Below are positions 8,338-17,969 of a DNA stretch of 64,000 bases, piece after piece; the stretch's first letter is position 1, and each line of letters opens with the position of its first letter. The notes under the pieces were generated by a model that was not told the origin of the DNA, ran no database searches, and was given only the letters and a program-made list of their open reading frames with translations. Source of the stretch: Pseudolysinimonas kribbensis (lineage in GTDB: Bacteria; Actinomycetota; Actinomycetes; Actinomycetales; Microbacteriaceae); assembly GCF_030161895.1 (NCBI RefSeq), contig NZ_BSVB01000001.1, positions 930,001 to 994,000 on the forward strand. Direction: 5' to 3'. The position numbers and the translations under genes are program-made.

Positions 8338-9361
8338 CGGGTCGCGACGACGTCGACGTGGTGCGCGCCCTCGATCTCCAGGGCGGCACGGTCGGCGTCG
8401 ACCATGATCTGCGCCAGGCGCGGCGTGTGGATCTTGGGCACCCAGTCCAGCAGCTCGGCCGCTTTCGTCGGGTCGCCGATGAGCGAGTCGACCTCCGTCG
8501 GCCGCAGGTAGCGCTCGTCGAAGCGCACGTACTTCTCCCAGTCCAGCCCGGCGTGCTCGAACGAGAACCGGAGGAAGTCGCGCACGGTGTAGGCCGCTCC
8601 CGTGGCGACCACGTAGTCGGTGGGCTCGTCGTGCTGCAGCATGCGCCACATGGCCTCGACGTACTCGGGGGCGTAGCCCCAGTCGCGCACGGCGTCGAGA
8701 TTGCCGAGGTAGAGCTCGGACTGCACGCCGGCGGCGACGCGCGCGACCGCCCGGGTGATCTTGCGGGTGACGAACGTACCGCCACGGCGCGGCGACTCGT
8801 GATTGAAGAGGATGCCGTTGACCGCGAACAGCCCGTACGCCTCGCGGTAGTTGCGGGTGATCCAGTACGAGTAGACCTTCGCCACCCCGTAGGGCGAGCG
8901 CGGGTAGAAGGGCGTGAGCTCGTTCTGCGGCGGCGGTGTCGCCCCGAACATCTCTGAGCTCGACGCCTGGTAGAACCGCGGCGAGACCCCCGCCGCGCGA
9001 ATCGCCTCGAGGAGACGGACGGTGCCGAGGCCGGTCGACTGCCCCGTGTACTCCGGCTCGTCGAAGCTCACCCGCACGTGCGACTGGGCTGCGAGGTTGT
9101 AGACCTCGTCGGGGTTGATCTCATGCAGAAGCGTCGTCAGGCGCGACCCGTCGGTGAGGTCGGCGAAGTGCAGGAAGAGGCGGTGGTCCTGCACGTGCGG
9201 ATCCTGGTAGATGTGGTCGATCCGCTCGGTGTTGAACGTCGAGGCGCGGCGGATGAAGCCGTGCACCTCGTAGCCCTTGTCGAGCAGAAGCTCGGCGAGG
9301 TAGCTGCCGTCCTGGCCGGTGATGCCAGTGATCACGGCCTTCTTGCGGGGGTTTCGCTCAT
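8334..9361 (-). CDS. gmd: GDP-mannose 4,6-dehydratase
   Basis: Converts GDP-D-mannose to GDP-4-keto-6-deoxymannose, the branch point to GDP-fucose, rhamnose, perosamine and colitose. Family hallmarks are [14 protein letters not shown] at the N-terminus, [10 protein letters not shown] (about residues 82-91), [10 protein letters not shown] (about 122-131), SPYGVAK with the catalytic Tyr and Lys, and NHESPRRG. The usual start would be ATG at 9361 ([13 protein letters not shown]), but this needs one more C in the run at 9347-9351; as printed, a GTG at 9337-9335 gives the conserved core directly. About 35 bp separates it from the upstream epimerase, and its stop overlaps the reductase start. It supplies the substrate for the next two enzymes. 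Confidence 0.92.
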
Positions 9362-9395
9362 GTCTCTTCCGTTCGCGGGCACGTCGAGTCTAGAT

Positions 9396-10457
9396 TCAGC
9401 GCGGATCGACCCGGTCGATCCACTCCTGCAGGGCGGCGACACCCGCGGTGAGATCGAACCGCGGCGCCCAGCCGAGCGCCTCCTCGGTCGGCGCGATCTC
9501 GCAGGCCGCGTGGCGCACATCGCCGTCCCGGAACTTTCCGGTCAGGTGCGGAGCCGGTGCCCCGTGGAACTCGGCGATCGAACGAGCCAGGTCGCTGATC
9601 GTCGTCGCCACTCCGGTGCCGATGTCGAGCGGCCCCGCGGGCGCATCGGCACGATCGAGCACCGACGCGATCGCGTCGGCGACGTCGTCGATGAGCACGA
9701 AGTCGCGGGTGATCGCGCCGTCCTCGTAGAGCGGGATGGACTCCCCGCGGCGCGCGAGCTGCGAGAACAGCGAGACGATCCCGGTGTAACTGTTCGTGAG
9801 CGACTGGCCCGGACCGTAGACGTTCTGCAGCCGGAAGACGGTCGTGATCACGTCGTGCGCGCCGGCCCACGCCATCAGCAGGTGCTCCTGCGCGAGCTTG
9901 GTGGCCCCGTACACGCTGGTCGGCGCGGGGGCGTGCGATCGGCGCGGCTGGGCAGGGGGTCGCGTCGGCGAAATCCCACTCGCCCGCCGCGAGCTGGGCG
10001 TGCGAGCGCTGGCCGGGCGAGAACAGCGAGCCGTCGGAGCGTCGCCACTGGCCCTCGCCGTACACGGCGCGACTGCTGGCGAGCACGACGTGCCCCGGGG
10101 TCCACCCGGCTCGCCCGAAGGCGTCGAGCATCGCCGTCGTTCCGACGACGTTGACCATGCCGTGACGGGTCGCCTCCGAGAGCGACTGCGCCGTGCCGGT
10201 CTCGGCGGCGAGGTGGATCACGACATCGGGACGGAAGCCCTCGAGCAGCCGGTCCCACTCCCCGGGTCGGTCACATCCCCGATCACCAGCTCCGCTCGCT
10301 GCGCGAGAGCCTCGGGCCGTCGCCGGCCCGCGTGCACCTGCGGGTGAAGGTTGTCGAAGGCGACCCAGCGATCGGCCCGGTCCGCCCAGCGTTCGGCGAG
10401 GGCGCAGCCGATGAAGCCGGCGCCGCCGGTCACCAGGACATTCGGGCTCGAACTCAT
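9396..10457 (-). CDS. NAD-dependent sugar epimerase, dTDP-L-rhamnose 4-epimerase-like (two frameshifts)
   Basis: An extended SDR of about 353 residues after correction. The pieces read NVLVTGGAGFIG at the N-terminus, NLHPQVHAG, VIHLAAETGTAQS, a catalytic SVYGATK (Tyr and Lys) and FRLQNVYGPGQS. The NLHPQVH segment resembles dTDP-L-rhamnose 4-epimerases such as WbiB that make dTDP-6-deoxy-L-talose, which would fit a locus with rml genes; another epimerase or dehydratase activity is possible. The ATG at 10457 is preceded by GGGAG. Breaks at about 10261 (CCCC run) and 9922 are each repaired by one added base, so a functional gene is likely. Its ATG overlaps the stop of the upstream membrane-protein gene. 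Confidence 0.75.
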
Positions 10458-12466
10458 GGTGCTCCCTTTCGCACGCCGGGGACGACGCGGTAGATCTGCA
10501 TCTCGGTCGCGCCCTGGTCGACGTCGTCGAGCACCTTCAGGCACGACCGGGCGGGCGGAGCCTCGTCACTGACGACGTAGTCGACGTACTTCTGGGCGAA
10601 CGCCGAGCACGCGTCGAAGTTACCGAGGATCTGATCGCGCTGGGGGTCCGCGAAGTCGGGCTCCCCGAGCCCCAGGTCCACCGCACATGGGCGAGCCGGT
10701 TCCAGACCTGCTCGTCGGTATCGCCGGGGTCGATCTCGTGCCACATCTTCTCGGGCGGATACGTCTGCACGCCGTCGAAACCCCGCACCCCGGTCTGCAT
10801 GACGAGGGCCATGGTGAGATACGATCCGACTCCGACCCAGGTTCCGGGCTTCGCCTTCTCGACCGCATCCATCGCCTTGCCCACGTGGGTCGTGTTGAGG
10901 TCGTAGACGCCCCGGTAGAACGGATTGACGGCCGCCCCGATCACGAGCGACGCGACGAGGAGCGTCCCGGCGGCGACCGGGGCGGCACGCGGGACGAAGG
11001 TCAGGCACACCGTCGCGACGATCGCGACAGCGGCGACGGGCCAGAGTCGCGCGGCCTGGAGGACGGCGGGGCTCACGGCCGCCAGCTCCCGCCACAGCAC
11101 CACCGTGAGGATCGCGACGGCGAGCCCCGAGATCCCCCGACGATCGCTAGCCGGCGCGATGGCATCTCGTCCACCCGCCGAACCACGAGCGCGAAGTACA
11201 GAGGTAGCAGCGCCGCGAACGCCACTCGGAGTCTCGCGACCGGCACCTTGTCGAGCAGGAGCAGACGAGCCACGGGATCCCAGCCGGGCACGAGCAGGAA
11301 CGCGAGCACCACGAGCAGGACCGCGATCGCCGCGATGTCGAGGAAGTCGACCCGGCTCCCGCGGCGCACGGCGCGCACCACGAGGTAGATCAGTCCGGGC
11401 ACGACGAACACCGCGAGCAGGATGGCGGTCGCCGACTCCGATGGATTCGGGCCCAGCGCGGTCGGCGCTCCGACCGTCGAGAAGGTCTGCCCCCACGGCG
11501 CGCCCGCGATCCCGAGCAGGGTCGGGTCCTGGTTCAGGAGCTGGCCGGTGGGGTCGGAACGGGCGCCGGGGTAGACGGTCGACTGCACGGCCGTGAGCAC
11601 CGACGAGCGCGTCAGCGCCCAGGTCACGACGACGCCGATCGCCGCGGCCCCGGCGATCAGCAGGGGCGCGAGTCGCGTCACGGCGCGCCGCAGCCGGCCC
11701 TTCCGCCAGGGCCTCTCGTTGAGGACCAGCCCGACGAAGCAGAACACGAAGATCAGCACCGGCGGGGCCTGGAACGGCACGTACAGCCCGATCGCGGCCG
11801 TCACCGCGAGCCACCCGATCACCACCGCCCAGACGATCCGGGGCCAGAGGCGGTCGTCCCGCAGCATCCAGATCGTTCCGGCGAGTGCGAGAAGGGCCCA
11901 CGCGGTCGGCCAGAGCGAGTTGGGTCCGTACCACCACTGGAAGATCGGCGAGAGCCACACCGCGGTCGCCACCAGGGCCGCGGTGAGCGGGCGACGCGGC
12001 ATCAGCACGACGAGGAGCAGGTAGGCGCCGCTCACGAGTCCGAGGGCCGGGATCCACCACTGCCATGCCGAGCCGTGCTGCAGCCCGAGCAGGAGGTAGC
12101 CCCACATGTGCGGACGGAACAGGGTCGACCAGTCCGTGTTCGGCAGCTCCATGAGCACCGTCGCGTCCATGCCGCCGGGGAACGTCTCGTTGACCGAGGG
12201 AAAGCCCTGGCGGGATTGCGAGATGATCCAGCTCTGCTGCACCAGCCATTCGTCGGAGCGGATCAGCCGCGGACCGCCGAGGAGCGCGTTGGGGTCCGTG
12301 CCGGTGCCGAACGACATCCAGTAGGCGCCCGACGAGGTCCCGCTGATCTCGAGCACGATGAACAGCACCGAGCCGAGCACCGCGAGGAGGGGAACCACGT
12401 GACGACCCGCCAATTCGGCAGGCCCCAGGCGCGCGGCTCCACCCATCGGCGGTAGCCCTCGATCAC
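10454..12466 (-). CDS. Large polytopic membrane protein, paralogue 1 (three frameshifts)
   Basis: About 670 residues after correction, with many hydrophobic segments in the first 450 residues and a soluble C-terminal part. Blocks shared with the next gene upstream include PRLIRSDEWLV, FPGGMDATVLMELP, TDWSTLFRPHMWGYLL, FYRGVYDLNTTHVGKAMD, GVQTYPPEKMW and KYVDYVVSDE. The overall plan (polytopic, acidic first loop) is that of GT-C-type lipid-linked sugar transferases, but I do not recognise a characterised family, so function is open. GTG 12466 is chosen because AGGAGG lies 8 nt upstream; a GTG at 12475 overlapping the previous stop is the alternative. Breaks near 12392, 11133 and 10673 are each repaired by one added G or C. 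Confidence 0.7.
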
Positions 12467-12471
12467 TCGCC

Positions 12472-14481
12472 TCACCTCCTCGTCACCTCGTAGATCCAGA
12501 CCCGGGAGGCCCCCTCCGACATGCGGCCGATCCGGGTGAGGCAGGTGGCATCCGGGGCGGCGGTGTCGCTCACGACGTAGTCGACGTGCCGCTGCGCAAA
12601 GGCCGAGCAGGGATCCAGGGTGTTCACGATCGTGTCTTGGCGGTACTGCTGCACCTTCGGCGCGCCCGGTCCCCACTGCCAGAAGACGTGGGCAAGTGCA
12701 TTCCAGACCGAGTACTCCGAACGGTCGGGGTCGATCTGAGACCACATCTTCGCCGGCGGATACGTCTGCAGGCCGCTGTACCCCCGGACGCCGGTCTCCA
12801 TCACGAGCGCCATCATCTCAGCGCCGCCCACACCGACCCAGGTGCCGGGATCTCGCGCGTCGATGCGATCGATGGCCTGGCCCGTGCGAGTGTCGTTCAG
12901 GTCGTACACGCCGACGTACGCGGGGTTCACGCCACCGCCGATCCCGACGCAGGTCACGAGCAGCAGAGCAGCGGCGACCGGAACGCCGCGACGCACGAAG
13001 ACGAGGTAGCACGCGCCGGCGAAGGCCACCAGGACGACGGGCCAGAGCGGACCGGCCGCCAGCAGCTGCGGGCTGTGACGGAGGATCTCGCGCCCGACCC
13101 ACGCGGTCGAGCCGACCACGAGGAGGGCACCCGCGAGCCCCGACAGGCTGAACCACCGGGACCGCTCCCGATCGACGTGGCGTACCACCAGGACGAAGAG
13201 GAGGGGCAGCAGCACGGCGAGGATCACGCGCCATCGCGTCGGCGTCACCCGGTCGAAGAGGAGCACCTTGCCGACGAAGTCCAGGCCTGGCACGAGGAGG
13301 TAGACCGCGACCACCACGCACATGGCGATCACGGCGACGGCAAGCCAGTCGATCCGACGGTCGCGTCGGAACCCGCGCACGACCAGCACAACCAAACCCG
13401 GGATGACGAAGGCCGCGAACAGCGGGACCGTGGCGGCGATCGAGGCGCTCGATCCGAGCACGGTGTTCAGGGAATCGTCGTTGAGCGACTGCCCGAACAC
13501 CGCGCCGAGGGAGCCCGCGAGGCCGGGGTCGGCGGCGGGCAGCTGGCCGGATGGCACGGAGCGCTGTCCGGGGTAGAAGGTCCCGGTGGCGGCCGCGAAG
13601 GTCGCGGCCCGCGTCGCGACCCAGGCGGCCAGCACCCCGGCCGCGACGACCGCCGCGATCGCCAGAGGGATGAGCCGGCGGCCGATGGCGAGGAAGCTCT
13701 CGCGCGTCTCGGACCGGTGCTGGGCGATCGCGCCGATCGCGAACGCGACGACCACCGCGACGCACGGCACGATGAACGGCACGTACAGCCCCATGGCCGT
13801 CGTCACGGCGGACCAGCCGATGATCGCCGCCCAGACCCAGCCGCCGTGGCGTTTCGAGGTCGCGAGCGTCCACCGGATCGCGGCCATCGCAAGGAGCGCC
13901 CAGGCGGCGGGCCAGAGCACATTGGGCCCCCAGTCCCACTGGAACGTCGGGCAGAAGAACACCGCGCCGGCGATGAGAGCCGCGCTCAGAGGTCGGCGGG
14001 GCAGGAACGTGATGATGGCGAGGTACGCCCCCACGACGAGCGCGAGTGCGGGGACCCACCAGAACCAGGCGATGCCCGTGTCGAGGCCGAACAGCAGGTA
14101 ACCCCACTCGTGAGGACGGAACACCGTCGACCAGTCGCGGGTGGGCAGCTCCTGGAGGACCGTGGCATCCATGCCCCCGGGGAAGACCGGATTGACGACG
14201 GGGAACCCCGAGTGCGCCTGGGAGACCGTCCACCCCTGGTTGTCGAGCCATTCGTCGGAGCGGATCAGCCGCGGCGTGCCGAGCAGCAGGCGAGGATCGT
14301 GCCCCGTTCCGAAGGTGCGGAAGTGGATGCCGGACGACGTGCCGCTGATGCGCAGCAGGATCAGCACGGCGGTCGCGAGCGCTGCGAGCGCGGGGAACCA
14401 CGCGAGAACCCGCCAGTTGGGCAGCCCGTCGGATCGCGGCTCGACCCACCGCGTCCACCGCGTGCGGACGCTCTCCTTCAC
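12472..14481 (-). CDS. Large polytopic membrane protein, paralogue 2
   Basis: A 669-residue integral membrane protein with a cytoplasmic N-terminus, a conserved first extracytoplasmic loop (RLIRSDEWLDNQGW, then PGGMDATVLQELP), roughly a dozen hydrophobic segments and a C-terminal domain ending in VDYVVSDTAAPDATC and a short tail. It is an intact tandem paralogue of the adjacent downstream gene, sharing blocks along the whole length. The arrangement suggests a GT-C-like transferase or a polymerase of the wall glycan (inference; no catalytic motif identified). The GTG start overlaps the stop of the glycosyltransferase gene upstream as GTGA, so these genes form one operon. Confidence 0.75.
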   Translation of the reverse strand: MKESVRTRWTRWVEPRSDGLPNWRVLAWFPALAALATAVLILLRISGTSSGIHFRTFGTGHDPRLLLGTPRLIRSDEWLDNQGWTVSQAHSGFPVVNPVFPGGMDATVLQELPTRDWSTVFRPHEWGYLLFGLDTGIAWFWWVPALALVVGAYLAIITFLPRRPLSAALIAGAVFFCPTFQWDWGPNVLWPAAWALLAMAAIRWTLATSKRHGGWVWAAIIGWSAVTTAMGLYVPFIVPCVAVVVAFAIGAIAQHRSETRESFLAIGRRLIPLAIAAVVAAGVLAAWVATRAATFAAATGTFYPGQRSVPSGQLPAADPGLAGSLGAVFGQSLNDDSLNTVLGSSASIAATVPLFAAFVIPGLVVLVVRGFRRDRRIDWLAVAVIAMCVVVAVYLLVPGLDFVGKVLLFDRVTPTRWRVILAVLLPLLFVLVVRHVDRERSRWFSLSGLAGALLVVGSTAWVGREILRHSPQLLAAGPLWPVVLVAFAGACYLVFVRRGVPVAAALLLVTCVGIGGGVNPAYVGVYDLNDTRTGQAIDRIDARDPGTWVGVGGAEMMALVMETGVRGYSGLQTYPPAKMWSQIDPDRSEYSVWNALAHVFWQWGPGAPKVQQYRQDTIVNTLDPCSAFAQRHVDYVVSDTAAPDATCLTRIGRMSEGASRVWIYEVTRR

Positions 14482-16945
14482 CGTCGCCGTCGCAGGCGGC
14501 GGCTCACCTTGGAGAGGACGACCCGGGGACCGCCGTGACGCAGGTAGTGCAGCACCAGTCCGGCGTCGTGCCGCAGACCGCTTCGGGACCGGCGGCGCCG
14601 CGCCCGCTGCGCGGACGCGCTGACGACACCGCCACGGTCGCGCGCGGGATGGGGCTCAGCGACGAACCGCACGAGGGGTTCGAGCACGCGGTCCCAGGTG
14701 TAGTCCGAGCGCACCCGCTCGATGTTCGCGCGGGCGAGGGCGCGGAACGCATCGTCGAACAGGACTTTCTCGAGCGCGTCGGCGAGCACCGCGTCGTCCT
14801 CCGCGGGGACGACGACCCCGAGTTCCTCGCGCTCCACCAGCTCCGCGAAGTGGTCGCCGGCGGTCACGACCATGGGCAATCCGGCCCACAGGTAGTCGAG
14901 GATCCGGGTGCGGAACGAGAACGTGGTCTCGACGTGCGCGAAGTGGGTGCTCACCCCCGCGTCGGCCTCGAGCAGGTAGTTCTGCCGATCCGCGTAGGCG
15001 ACCCAGGCGTCGTTGAAGAACACGTTGCGGTCGAGCACGCCCAGCTGCTGCGCGAGCTCCCGCGACGACGCGACGATGTCCATCTCGGGCACATCGGGGT
15101 TCGGATGCCGGGTGCCCTGGAAGAACAGGCGCACGTTCGGGCGCCGGGTCGCGAGGTCGGCGACCGCACGGATCAGGGTGGCGGGGTCGAACCAGTTGTA
15201 GAGCCCGCCGCCCCAGAGCACGACCGCATCGTCGGCGCCGATGCCCTGCCGCACGCCCTTCAGCACCTGTTCGCGATGCGCGGGGCGCTCCGGGGACAGC
15301 CCGAAGGGCACGACGTCGACGAGGCCGCGCAGATCGGGATCGCCCTCGTAGGTCGAGGGTTCACCCGGCCCAGCCCGGCGAGCTGGCCCAGGAAGAAGTG
15401 GCGCTGGCGCTCGGACGCGACAAGGAAGAAGTCCCCGCGCTCGAGCTGCTGGTTGAGCACGTCTGTGGCGTCCTCGACCGCCTTGGCCCAGTTGACGGAG
15501 CCGAGCTCGCGTCCCTGTTCGAGCTGCTCGAGGTGCATCGGATCGTAGATGTCGACGACGACGACCTTGTCGGTGGTGCGCAGCGGCTCGAAGACGGCCA
15601 TCGCCTGGCCCTGGAAGACGATGACGTCGGCCCAGCGCTCGTAGCGGGCGAACGCCCGGTCGTCGCCGGCCAGCACGCGCGCGAGCTCGAACGGCGCCGG
15701 GACCCGCTCCAGACGGCTCATCGTGAGCAGCGTCACGTCGTTGTCGGCCGACAGGCGCTCGGCGATGTTCCAGGCCCGGATGGCAGGGCCGGCCAGAAGC
15801 GGACCGATCGGATCCCCGGTCACCACCAAAACGCGCGTCGCGGTCGGCGGTTCGGTGACGTCGAACGCACCGGCGATGTTCTCGTATCCGCGCAGGAAGT
15901 CGGGGTCCTGCAGCACCGGCTCGTCGGCGCTGCCGAACAGCCGCCAGATCGCGGCATCCGAGACCACGCGGCTCGCCTGGACGGCGTCGCGCGCGGCCTT
16001 CAGGCCGGGTAGCTCCTCGACGAACCGGTCGATGGCGTACAGCGGCACGAGACCCTGGCGCGGCACCGTCTCGGCGGCGTCGTCGGGACCGCCGCGGGTG
16101 AGCTCGAACTCGGCCGAGTCGAGGCCGGCCCGCGTGATGCCGCGGCGCACCGCGAGCGCCATGGCCGCGGGGAGCGCCTGGGCGAGCGTCTCGTCGGACG
16201 CGTTCTTGTACAGGGTGAAGAGCGCGTTGCGCTCGAGCAGGTACTGCTCCTTGTGCGCCCCGAACGAGGTCATGGACGCGTGGTGCTTGTGGAACGCCAG
16301 CGACTCCGGGACGTAGGCGAACCGCCATCCCCGCAGGTTCAGGCGCCAGCCGAAGTCCACGTCCTCGAAGAACATGAAGAAGCGCTCGTCGAAGCCCCCG
16401 AGCTCGTCGTAGGCCGAGCGGCGGACGAACATCGCCGATCCCGTGCCGAAGAGCACGTCCCGCGCCGCGTCCGGCCGGGTCGGCGCAGGCTCCGCCGTGA
16501 ACGGCTTGTACCCCTGGCCGAACCAGGTCATCGCCGAGCCGATGTAGTCGACCAGCTTGCCGTCCCAGTCGAGCACCCGGCTCGCGACGGCACCGACTCG
16601 GGGCGAGCGGTCGAACTCCCGCATCGCGGCCGCGATCCAGTCCGGGTCCGGACGCGCGTCGTTGTTGAGGAAGGCGATCACACCGCCGGAGCTGCGGGCC
16701 ACGCCGAGGTTGCATCCGCCGGCGAACCCGAGGTTGTCGGCCGACTCGACGAGCACGACGCCGGGGGCGCCGGCGCGCAGCCGTTCGAGACTGTCGTCAC
16801 CGGATCCGTTCTCGACGACGACGATCTCGAGCCGCTCGGCCGGCCAATTCTGCTCGCGGAGCCGCGCGACCGCCTCGATCGTGTCGGCGGAACCGCGGAA
16901 GTTGACGAGGACGACCGAGACGACGTCGGGTCGTGCCTGTGGCAT
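14478..16945 (-). CDS. Two-domain glycosyltransferase: GT2 plus GT-B type (one frameshift)
   Basis: About 823 codons after correction. Residues 1-270 form a GT2 domain: SVVLVNFRGSADTIEAV, VVENGSGDD, a FLNNDARPD nucleotide/metal site and FFMFFEDVDFGWRL. Residues about 370-780 form a second, GT-B domain: a VTGDPIGPLLAGPAIR segment, then WGGGLYNWFDP, RLFFQGTRHPN and the C-terminal DYLWAGLPMVVTAGD block with an acidic donor site. The C-terminus is highly basic. The two catalytic modules probably add consecutive sugars to one acceptor. The frame breaks at about 15357-15359 (a GGG run), repaired by one base, giving GRVNPSTYEGDP. The ATG at 16945 has a GAAGGG ribosome site. Confidence 0.8.
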
Positions 16946-17021
16946 GGCGGCCCTTCGACGGCGGACAAAACGCGCCCCACTCTACCAAGGGGGCGCCCGA
17001 CGTTCGCGGAGTGCCCGAGGC

Positions 17022-17027
17022 TATACT
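17022..17027 (+). promoter_or_regulatory. Putative -10 box (TATACT) of the ABC exporter operon
   Basis: TATACT in the divergent gap between the two-headed transferase gene and the exporter permease. It would give a leader of about 25 nt before the ATG at 17060, which is preceded by a weak GAAGAG site. No clear -35 was identified. Confidence 0.45.
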
Positions 17028-17059
17028 TGCCCGGCCCGCCACCTGGCCGAGAAGAGCTG

Positions 17060-17959
17060 ATGACCACTGCCGAGGATCGCTACCGACTGCTCGACAAGCA
17101 ACCCTTCGTCTCGACGGCATCGGTCACCTCGCTGGCCGGCACGATCCATTCGCTCCGCGAGATCCTGCGGCACCGCGAGATGCTCGGGCTGCTCGTGCGA
17201 CGCGACCTCAAGTCGCGCTACAAGGACAGCGCCCTCGGCTTCGTCTGGACCCTGATCCGCCCGCTGACCCAGCTCGTCATCTATTACGTCGTCGTGGGCA
17301 AGTTCCTGCAGGCGGAGCGGGGCATCCCGGAGTTCGCGGTGTACATCTTCGCCGGACTCACGGCCTACAGCCTCTTCTCGGAGGTCATCGGCAGCGCCAC
17401 CAGCTCGATCGTCGGCAACTCGGGCCTGATCAAGAAGGTCTACCTCCCGCGCGAGGTGTTCCCGATCGCGAGCGTCGGTTCGGCCCTGTTCAACTTCATC
17501 ATGCAGCTCGCGATCCTGCTGCTGGCGACGGTGGTCACCTGGCACGTGCCGTTCGATGTCGACCTGCTGTACGCGATCCCGGGCATCCTCGTGCTCCTCG
17601 TCTACGGGCTCGCGTTCGGGCTGCTGCTCTCGGCGGTCAACGTCTACCTGCGCGACATCGGCTACCTCGTCGAGGTGCTCCTGCTCCTGCTCCTGTGGGC
17701 ATCGCCGATCGTCTACGCGTGGCGGTTCGTGCGCGACGTGCTGGGCAACGGAGTGCTACTGGAGATCTACACCGACAACCCCGTCACGCTGTCGGTGCTC
17801 GCATTCCAGAAGGCCTTCTGGACCTCGAGTGACAGCACGCCCTACCCCGGCCTCCTGTTGATGCGTCTCGTCATCGCCTTCGTAGTCGGGCTCGTGCTGC
17901 TGGTCGTCTTCCAGCGCGTGTTCTCGCGGCTGCAGGGCAATTTCGCGCAGGAGCTGTGA
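17060..17959 (+). CDS. ABC-2 type polysaccharide exporter permease (Wzm/TagG family)
   Basis: A 299-residue membrane subunit with about six hydrophobic segments and the family blocks LLVRRDLKSRYKDSALGF, VWTLIRPLTQLVIYYVV, SGLIKKVYLPREVFPI and WASPIVYAWRFV. Such permeases move lipid-linked glycans (O-antigen, teichoic acid or other wall polymers) across the inner membrane with a dedicated ATPase. The ATPase gene follows 10 nt downstream. The ATG at 17060 is chosen because the conserved N-terminal ALPHA-helical segment begins soon after it and a promoter-like TATACT lies just upstream. Whether it exports the rhamnose-containing or the dideoxy-sugar-containing glycan of this locus is inference. 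Confidence 0.9.
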   Translation: MTTAEDRYRLLDKQPFVSTASVTSLAGTIHSLREILRHREMLGLLVRRDLKSRYKDSALGFVWTLIRPLTQLVIYYVVVGKFLQAERGIPEFAVYIFAGLTAYSLFSEVIGSATSSIVGNSGLIKKVYLPREVFPIASVGSALFNFIMQLAILLLATVVTWHVPFDVDLLYAIPGILVLLVYGLAFGLLLSAVNVYLRDIGYLVEVLLLLLLWASPIVYAWRFVRDVLGNGVLLEIYTDNPVTLSVLAFQKAFWTSSDSTPYPGLLLMRLVIAFVVGLVLLVVFQRVFSRLQGNFAQEL

Positions 17960-17969
17960 GGCGACCCCG

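Noticed and set aside
12586..14538. A 650-codon plus-strand open frame opposite the membrane protein gene
   Set aside because: It lies entirely antisense to a gene with clear transmembrane pattern and paralogue; composition is random Arg/Gly/Asp.
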